Shown one piece after another: positions 15,301 through 24,300 of a stretch of 64,000 nucleotides of DNA (within the stretch, counting starts at the first letter, position 1; each line of letters starts with the position of its first letter). Under the pieces are notes generated by a model that was given only the letters and a program-made list of their open reading frames with translations, had not been told where the DNA came from and did not search any database. The position numbers were made by a program, and so were the translations under genes. Source of the stretch: Sinotaia quadrata (Eukaryota > Mollusca > Gastropoda > Architaenioglossa > Viviparidae); contig CM054180.1 of assembly GCA_028829895.1 (NCBI GenBank), positions 141,806,618 to 141,870,617 on the forward strand, written 5' to 3'.

Positions 15301-18300
15301 AGCGGGGTTGCATTAATGTGGAGTTTTACAATATTTTACTTTTTTCCAAAAACATATTTATGTATGTCTAATGTAAAAAAATCAGGTTATTATTGGTTGA
15401 ATATTAAATGGAATGCATTATTAAGATATATTCAAAATAATGGACAGACAATACATACATTGTACTTATAAAAAAAGTATTTTTTTTCCCGTTACGAGAA
15501 AAATACACTTACTTGAATTTCAAATTTCAGGAACCACACCTTGGTCGTATTACCTGTACATGTATATTCAAATTTCAGGAACCACACCTTGGTCGTATTA
15601 CATGTACATGTATATTCAAATTTCAGGAACCACACCTTGGTCGTATTACATTTACACGTATATTCAAATTCAAGAACCACACCTTGTTCATATTACATGT
15701 ACACATATATTCAAATTCATACATGACCTCATCCCTAAAATGAAGTTAAATATTTTTTATAATCTTTTTCGTGAAAAATTTCATTTGCAAATGAATATAC
15801 AAAATTTTGGGAGCCATGCCATGGACCGTGTTATATCTAATTTTGCATTATTGCGGGGTTCTACTGTACTTTGTTTCTGATTTATGTTAATTAAGCCTTT
15901 AAATGTTGGTAGAGTTATTACTTTGTGACTTTGTTTATGATTTATGGTAATTAAGCCTTTAAATGTTGGTAGAGTTATTACTTTGTGACTTTGTTAATGA
16001 TTTGTGTTAATTAAGCCTTTAAGTGCTGGTAAAGTTATTACTTTGTGACTTTGTTTATGATTTATGGTAATTAAGCGTGCTGGTAGAGTTATACTTTGTG
16101 ACTTTGTTTATGATTTATGGTAATTAAGCCTTTAAGTGCTGGTAAAGTTATTACTTTGTGACTTTGTTTATGATTTATGGTAATTAAGCCTTTAAATGTT
16201 GGTAGAGGTATTACTTTGTGACTTTGTTTATGATTTATGGTAATTAAGCCTTTAAGTGCTGGTAAAGTTATTACTTTGTGACTTTGTTTATGATTTATGG
16301 TAATTAAGCCTTTAAATGTTGGTAGAGGTATTACTTTGTGACTTTGTTAATGATTTGTGTTAATTAAGCCTTTAAGTGCTGGTAGAGGTATTACTTTGTG
16401 ACTTTGTTTATGATTTATGGTAATTAAGCCTTTAAGAGTTAAATTTGTTACTTTGTGACCTTGTTTATGATTTATGGTAATTAATCCTTTAAGAGTTAAA
16501 TTTGTTATATTGTGCCCTGTTTATGATTTATGGTAATTAAGCCTTTAAGAGTTAAGTTTGTTATATTATGACCCTGTTTATTATTTATTTTAGGTAAACC
16601 TATAGGAGTTGTTGTCAATGTTGTTAATGTTTTTACTACTGACAGCTATAATGAATACACTTATATTATCATAACCCATCTAAATGGAATTTAAACCCAA
16701 TGAATATATCATTGTTTTTGTTTTTTGTGTGACATATGACCCTATGTACTTTTTTTTAACCCTTGTATTTGAGGTTTGTGAATAGTGATCGTTGTATTTG
16801 TGAGGTTTTTGAATGATCACTATGTTTGTGAGTTTTTTATGTGATCATTGTATTTGTGAGATTTTTGAATGATCACTGTGTTTGTGAGTTTTTTATGTGA
16901 TCATATTTGTGAGGGTTTTGAATGATCACTGTGTTTGTGAGGGATTTTTTGATGTGATTGTTGTATTTGTGAGGGTTTTGAATGATCACTGTGTTTGTGA
17001 GGGATTTTTTAATGTGATTGTTGTATTTGTGAGGTTTGTGACATGATGATCACTATAGTATTTTTTATTTCTTCAGGCACGTAACCTGCAGAGGGTCGGT
17101 GCAATTGGCGGCATTGTAATAGGTGAGTTAAGTGTTAGCTTTCTAATCAGTTCTAGTTAGTTGTAGTAATGTGTTTGCAGTAGGTAGCAATCATTTGTGA
17201 TAGGAGAGTTAAGAGTTAACTTTCTAATCAGTTCTAGTTAGTTTTAGTAAATAGTAATGGGTTTGCAGTAGGCAGTAATTGGTTGTGATAGGAGAGTTAA
17301 GATTTAGCTTTCTAATCACTTCTAGTTGATTGTAGTAAGTTGAAATGGGTTTGTAGTGAGATGTTAGTCAGTGTTATTGTCACGAAAATCTGGCAGTGGA
17401 CTCACCAGAGGGTTTTTTTTTATTTGCTTTCATCACACATGATCTTTCCTGTTTTTGTTTCGATAGTCTGGCCAAGATGTAGACCAGCGTATAATAACAC
17501 ATTAGTGCTACGCCAGACACAGTAAAGCTGAATGCTTTCTAAACACCTATTTTAGAATATAACTAACAAGCCTACAATACATTTCTTCATACATTTGCTT
17601 GTAATTTGAAAACTATGTTATGTGGAGAGTCTTATGTTAAGGTTTATATTATTAGTTTCTATACTCACCACTCGTTTTACTGTCATATGCTTTTGAGCAA
17701 AAGTAGTTGATGAAAAGAATTTGTTATTTTGAAACACTTGTAGTTGATGAAAAGAATTGTTATTTTGAAACACTTGTTTTAAATTTTTTCAAAATTTTGT
17801 ACAAGTTCAGCAATTCAGTGTGAAATACTAGTAAATGCTTTATTTGTAATTACATATACTGTTTAAGAATTTAACAGTAATTTGAAATTAAAATGCACTG
17901 GAGGTAATTAGTTTTTCGTTTATGTGCCTGAGGTGATAGATAAGGCAAGAAAATCTCATTAACCTATTAAGTGGCAGGTCATGCCCCAGGATCAATGAGA
18001 TAGGGCTGGAGGACTTGATTGTATGAAAGAAGATACCCTGAGACTGAGGTGCCAGTTTGTATTAACATTCATTTAGTATTTAGTTTCACCTGCTGAGACC
18101 AGGACAGTTAATTAGTGGGCTTGTTTGTGTTTAGTGATAACACAATTTTTCCTAGCCAATTAAACTAACCAATTAAAATTTATTTTAGCCTTCTAGGGGG
18201 CACTGGAGATTGTGGTAGATATAAGCTTATGTTTTTGCCAGGAGGATAGAAGAAAAGAGAGAGACGGAAAACAGAAGAGACTTTAAGATTCATGCATGCT

Positions 18301-21300
18301 GCCTGGTCTCCTGCTGTGTAGCTTAGTGTTAATGCAGGCTTAGTAAATTTTTCTTTTCGTGATTTTTTTAACATCAGATTAAAGATTCAGTTTAGGACCT
18401 GGAGCAGAAATTAGAGAAAAAAAGTGGTTTTCTTTTAACTCAAGTGAGAAAGTATCTCAGCTGAGAATGAGGGCAGATGATGACGACAGACCAGACTTGA
18501 GACTAAGAGTTTGGAGAACAAGATTCTGTATAGTGGTATTTCTTTTTATTTCTTTTGTGACGCCATGCTAGACATTCAGAAAAGTTGTGATGGTAAAGTA
18601 ATGAGAATTTTTTTAGCACTTTGAAATTAACTAGATAGAAATATCCCATTTCCTTGGCAAGATCATTAATTATTTATTGAGCCATTACGGTGCATCAACA
18701 GAACAGTCAGATAGGACATTTTGCCTGTAGACAGCAGATTTTTTACCTCTATTCTAGATGCTGTTACAGGGTGAACCGATTACATTCAAGCAGATCACTG
18801 ATGAAGGTAATGCCACCCATGATGGTTCTTCACTGATGACAGAGCGCAACATCAACTTGTTGCCAGTTTACTTGATGGTGAGAATCTGAATAGTCATTCA
18901 GCACCATGCGACTTAACCGATGTACAGAAAAGTCTGGACCCAACCTATGGACATAAGGTAATTTTACGAGTTCGTTTGGACCATGCTGATCATCTTTTGA
19001 TGCCAGGAGTGTGTCATGATGGGGAGAGCCAGAGGTGAGGATCCCAGTGAGACAAGAGACAACAGTGACCTGACAGATTGAGTAAGCTACATACAGCAAG
19101 TGTATATTTTTGTCTCCATAATTTTTCCTGCACGAGTAAGCAGCCAGCATCAACAGCATGCACCATTTTAAACAAACTGCGACCCTCTTCATTCTTCTAT
19201 ATGAGAAGTCTAGAGCCGATACAATACACATATCAAACGATTATCACATTTTTCTGTGTGGAAATCTACAATCAGCGCTGACATAACCAACACATCTAAG
19301 TGGTTTTCATCGTTTTCTGAACACTTTTCTTGGAACACCCCCAACTTGATTTTTGAATGGTACTAAGAACTTTAGCTCTAAGTAACAAAAAAAAAAATTC
19401 GTTTTATTATTAGAAGCCTCATTGCACCTAAATTTAATTATGAATAAGTAGGCTAAGTAAGAGATAGGATTTGAACCTAAGATTTAGACCTTTATCTATT
19501 TCTATTAAACTGTGGAGGAGCAAAATAGCTCCAAGGTTCTGTAGTGACATTCTTTAGAAATAACTTTGTATTTTTTGCTGTAGCTGTTTTTATAGCGGAA
19601 ATTGCTGCACTTTTGCTTACTCTTATTTTGTTGTGTTTTTTCTACTTACTTCTTTTCTTTACTTTTTCTTATTATTTTCATCATTCATCACCTTTAAAAA
19701 TTACTCCTACCCCCAGAGAGCATGTTTTATGACCAAATGGTTTGAGGAATGAGCGATTATAGTCACTGCATGAAAGAGGACCCTTAGAACAATAAAGTTA
19801 ATCATATTCATCAAAAAATAGTAACTTGTCTATTATTGTTTTGAAAGGATGCCTTGTACTGTGCTGTATTGTTGACATTCTCCACTCCACATACAATCTT
19901 GCGTACAAACATGGCAGCATAATAAAAGAGCCAGACAAGCACCCATGGTGTATGCGTGTCAGATGAACAAACAGATCCCACATAGTACTGACAAGCCACT
20001 GAGGGTTAAGGTTAGGGTTAAAGTTGTGACAGCGGAGACATGATGTAGATGACAGCGATACACTACAGCAACGTTCCCTGCTGTTCACTTCTTTGTTCAG
20101 AGCTCTGTCCCTTCATGGGTTTTGGTGACAGTTATCAGTACACATCAGGGACCAGTTTGTTTAACAGTACATGCCACAAACTAGTCTGCATAAATGTGTA
20201 TACTTATCAGCACTTATCTCTGTGTTTATTACTATGCAGCATGTATAGATATGCACTTTTTAAGCATAGATCATATAGATCAATAAAAGATATATGTGTT
20301 TTATCTTTGTAAGCCATAAACATGTGTGTATATTTTCTGCATGATGTATGGGTATTTGTGAATTTTATCTGTGTAGCTCATGTACAGGTGTGTATATTAT
20401 CTTTTGTAGACCATGTACAGATGTGTGTGCTATCTGTATAGACCCTGTATGGGTGTATATTATTTGTGTAGACTATGTACAGGTTGTGTATTTTCTGTGT
20501 AGACTATTTACTGGTTTGTGTATTGGTCTGTGTAAACCATTTACAGGTATGTGTATTGTGTAGACCATTTACATGTTTGTGTATTGTGTAGACCATTAAC
20601 ATGTATGTGTATTGTCTGTAGACCATTTACAGGTATGTGTATTGTCTGTGTAGACCATTAACACTAACAGATATATGTATTGTGTAGACCATTTACAGGT
20701 ATGTGTATTGTCTGTGTAGACCATTTACAGGTATGTGTATTGTGTAGACCATTTACAGGTATGTATATTATCTGTGTAGACCATACAGAAGGGAGCTCCA
20801 GTCAGACACAGCCATTGTTTGCTATGTCTGGTGATGGGACAAATGATGTGACAATACCTATGTTGTTCTTGTACCACTTAGAAGGTCAAGCCTTACTGCA
20901 AAAACTGGTGGACAATTCATTTTTAGAGGTCATTCTCTCATCTTCACAAGGTATGTATAGAATTATCATACAGAGTTATCAAATTGTCTCATCTTTATTT
21001 ATGCAAAATATCATGACTTAATGTACACACATGTTTGTATGTATGCACACATTTCAAATATTAGTATAATTGAATTTCAGTATGTAGCCTGTGATGATAT
21101 TCTTGATGGAAAAATGATATCATATTTCAGAAAATGTTCTTCTCAGCTCTCCCTTGTTCACTTTTTCTCTATAAATGTGGCTGATACTGTATTCTTGTTT
21201 GGATTTCTCCTTTCAGCACTCTGTTGTATTCTTGTGTGGATTTCCCCTTTAATTTTGCTTCAGCAGTTTATTGACTTGCAATTTGGGCAATGGAAATAAA

Positions 21301-24300
21301 GCAAGGAATAGGAAGATAAATTGGAATCTTTGTCAAGTGATGTGCAATAAATAGAATTTTACATCTCACTGAGAAGTGTTTTTAGTGCTTTTAGGTGCTA
21401 AAGAATTTGATTGCGTAAGTTCACTTACAGTAATGCCTTTACTTATTAAACAAATTGGGATAGAATGTAAGTGTTTTTACATTAATAGTGCTGTCAAGTG
21501 CTAAAGAATTGGACATCACAAGTTCTTTTACAATAATAGTGCTGTCAAATGCTAAAGAATTGGACAGCACAAGTTCTTTTGCAATAATAGTGTTGTCAAA
21601 TGCTAAAGAATTAGATAGCACAAGTTCTTTTGCAATAATAGTGTTGTCAAATGCTAAAGAATTAGATAGCACAAGTTCTTTTGCAATAATAGTGCTGTCA
21701 AGTGCTAAAGAATTGGACAGCACAAGTTCTTTTGCAATAATAGTGCTGTCAAGTGCTAAAGAAAATGACAGCACAAGTTCTTTTGCAATAATAGTCCTGT
21801 CAAATGCTAAAGAATTGGACAGCACAAGTTCTTTTGCAATAATAGTGCTGTCAAGTGCTAAAGAATTGGACAGCACAAGTTCTTTTGCAATAATAGTGTT
21901 GTCAAATGCTAAAGAATTAGATAGCACAAGTTCTTTTGCAATAATAGTGTTGTCAAATGCTAAAGAATTAGATAGCACAAGTTCTTTTGCAATAATAGTG
22001 CTGTCAAGTGCTAAAGAATTGGACAGCACAAGTTCTTTTGCAATAATAGTGCTGTCAAGTGCTAAAGAAAATGACAGCACAAGTTCTTTTGCAATAATAG
22101 TCCTGTCAAATGCTAAAGAATTGGACAGCACAAGTTCTTTTGCAATAATAGTGCTGTCAAGTGCTAAAGAATTGGACATCACAAGTTCTTTTGCAATAAT
22201 AGTGCTGTCAAGTGCTAAAGAAAATGACAGCACAAGTTCTTTTGCAATAATAGTGCTGTCAAGTGCTAAAGAATTGGACAGCACAAGTTCTTTTGCAGTG
22301 TTATTTCCTTTAAGATAATAAAGATTTGGATAGTTTAAATTCTTTAGCAGTAATGGTAACTTCAGACACTAAAGAATTCGATAGCATTCTTTGTAGTAAT
22401 ATTTTCTTCAGACACTAAAGGATTCAATAGCATTCTTTGCAGTAATATTTCCTTCAGACACTAAAGAATTTGATTGCATTTTTTGCAGTAATATTTCCTT
22501 TTATTTGATTGTATTCTTTTGCAGTAATATTTCCTACAGATATTTCAGCTTGTTTGTTTGTAGTGCATTACTAAGAGTTAGTGCACATTTGTTCATAGTG
22601 CATTACTAAGAGTTAGTGCACATTTGTTTGTAGTGCATTACTAAGAGTTAGTGCACATTTGTCCATAGTGCATTACTAGGAATTAGTGCACATTTGTTTA
22701 TAGTGCATTACTAAGAGTTAGTGCACATTGCTTTCATTGTATCTCCTTCAAATGCATACTAAAGACTGATGAATTTATTTAAAGTAAAATTGTCATCAAG
22801 GGAGTTAATTTACAGTTACTTCCTTCATTAAGTGAGTTTATTTACAGTAATGTTTCCATCATTAAATGTGTTTATTTTTCAGTAATATCTTCTGAAATAT
22901 TTTACACATATTCAGTACTTTGCTCCATTTTCTATCATAATATTGTTATGACTGGTTTATCTGTCTTTTATTGTCCTGATCAAATTATCTATAGTGTGCT
23001 CTGGCAGAATTATTGGACTTGTATTTGGTTATGATCAAATTATCTCTAGTTTATTTGGTAGAATTATTGGGCTTGTATTTGGTCATAATTAATTTATATC
23101 TCTTTTGGTTTGTTAAAATGAGATGTCTTGCAAGGTCATGATCAGATTAACTCTGTTTAAGTTAGTTAAGAGTTATCTGTTGTGTACATGGCTTATCACT
23201 ATTTGCTTTGTTAGAATTTTCTCTCTTGTATGACCTTGATCAAGTTAGCTCTGTTTTGGTTAGAGCTTTATTTTCATTCCAGAGCATAAAAGCCAAAAGA
23301 CAGCATTACATGAAATTCCCCCAGTATATGAGCAAAATGCAGATGTGTCCAACACACTGAGTTCTCCTGGACCTCACTCTGTTTTACTTACCTCAGGGGA
23401 GACCACCAATTTGCCAACCCCACCCATACAGTCACAACAGCCAAAAGAACCAACTGCCAATAGTGGACTTGGAAGAGGAGAAGAAGGAAACATGGATGGA
23501 GTTAAAGCAAAAGATGAGTTTGTGGACAGCAATAGAATGGATACATTTCATCAACACATTGATGACAAGTTTTATTATCATGAGGCTCAGCTGCGAGATT
23601 TGTACTATTTGCAGGTGAGTGAGTGTGCACAGAATAAATGTATTTATAGGTCTGTAGATGTATGTGCAGGTATATGGGGAGTGTACATATAGGGGAATGT
23701 ATTTGTACTGTCTGCAGATCTGTGTTTATGTACATAAAGGGAATGTATTTGTACTGTCTGCAGGTGTCTGTGTATGTACATAAAGGGGGTGTATTTGTAC
23801 TGTGTAATTATGTATGAGTATAACATGTTCTCTCTTTGTACTGTGTAAGTATGTATGAGTATAAAATGTTCTCTCTTTGTACTGTGTAAGTATGTATGAG
23901 TATAAAATGTTCTATCTTTGTGTATGTATGAGTATAAACTGTTCTCTCTTTGTGTAAGTATGTATGAGTATAACATGTTCTCTCTTTGTACTGTGTAAGT
24001 ATGTATGAGTATAAAATGTTCTCTCTTTGTACTGTGTATGTATGAGTATAAAATGTTCTCTCTTTGTACTGTGTAAGTATGAGTATAAAATGATCTCTCT
24101 TTGTACTGTGTAAGTATGAGTATAAAAATTAAAATGTTCTCTCTTTGTACTGTGTAAGTATGAGTATAAAATGATCTCTCTTTGTACTGTGTAAGTATGA
24201 GTATAAAATGATCTCTCTTTGTGTAAGTATGTATGAGTATAAAATTTTCTCTCTTTGTGCGTCTGTTGCACATATGGCCACAATTCCTCAAAAAAACTAA

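Noticed and set aside
15440..15880. 146-codon frame and shadows
   Set aside because: The frame is the 48-bp repeat inside a TA-flanked MITE plus non-coding terminus.
18830..19231. 133-codon - strand frame
   Set aside because: It lies in dispersed repeat B, is not preserved in the second copy and shows no recognisable domain.
21439..22318. Overlapping open frames of 276 and 281 codons on both strands
   Set aside because: They are produced by a 51-bp tandem repeat inside an EDEM3 intron; no start context, domain or non-repeat sequence supports a gene.
23644..24291. Long - strand frames of 215 and 123 codons
   Set aside because: They follow a 37-45 bp intronic array and switch frame with unit length; pure repeat by-products.
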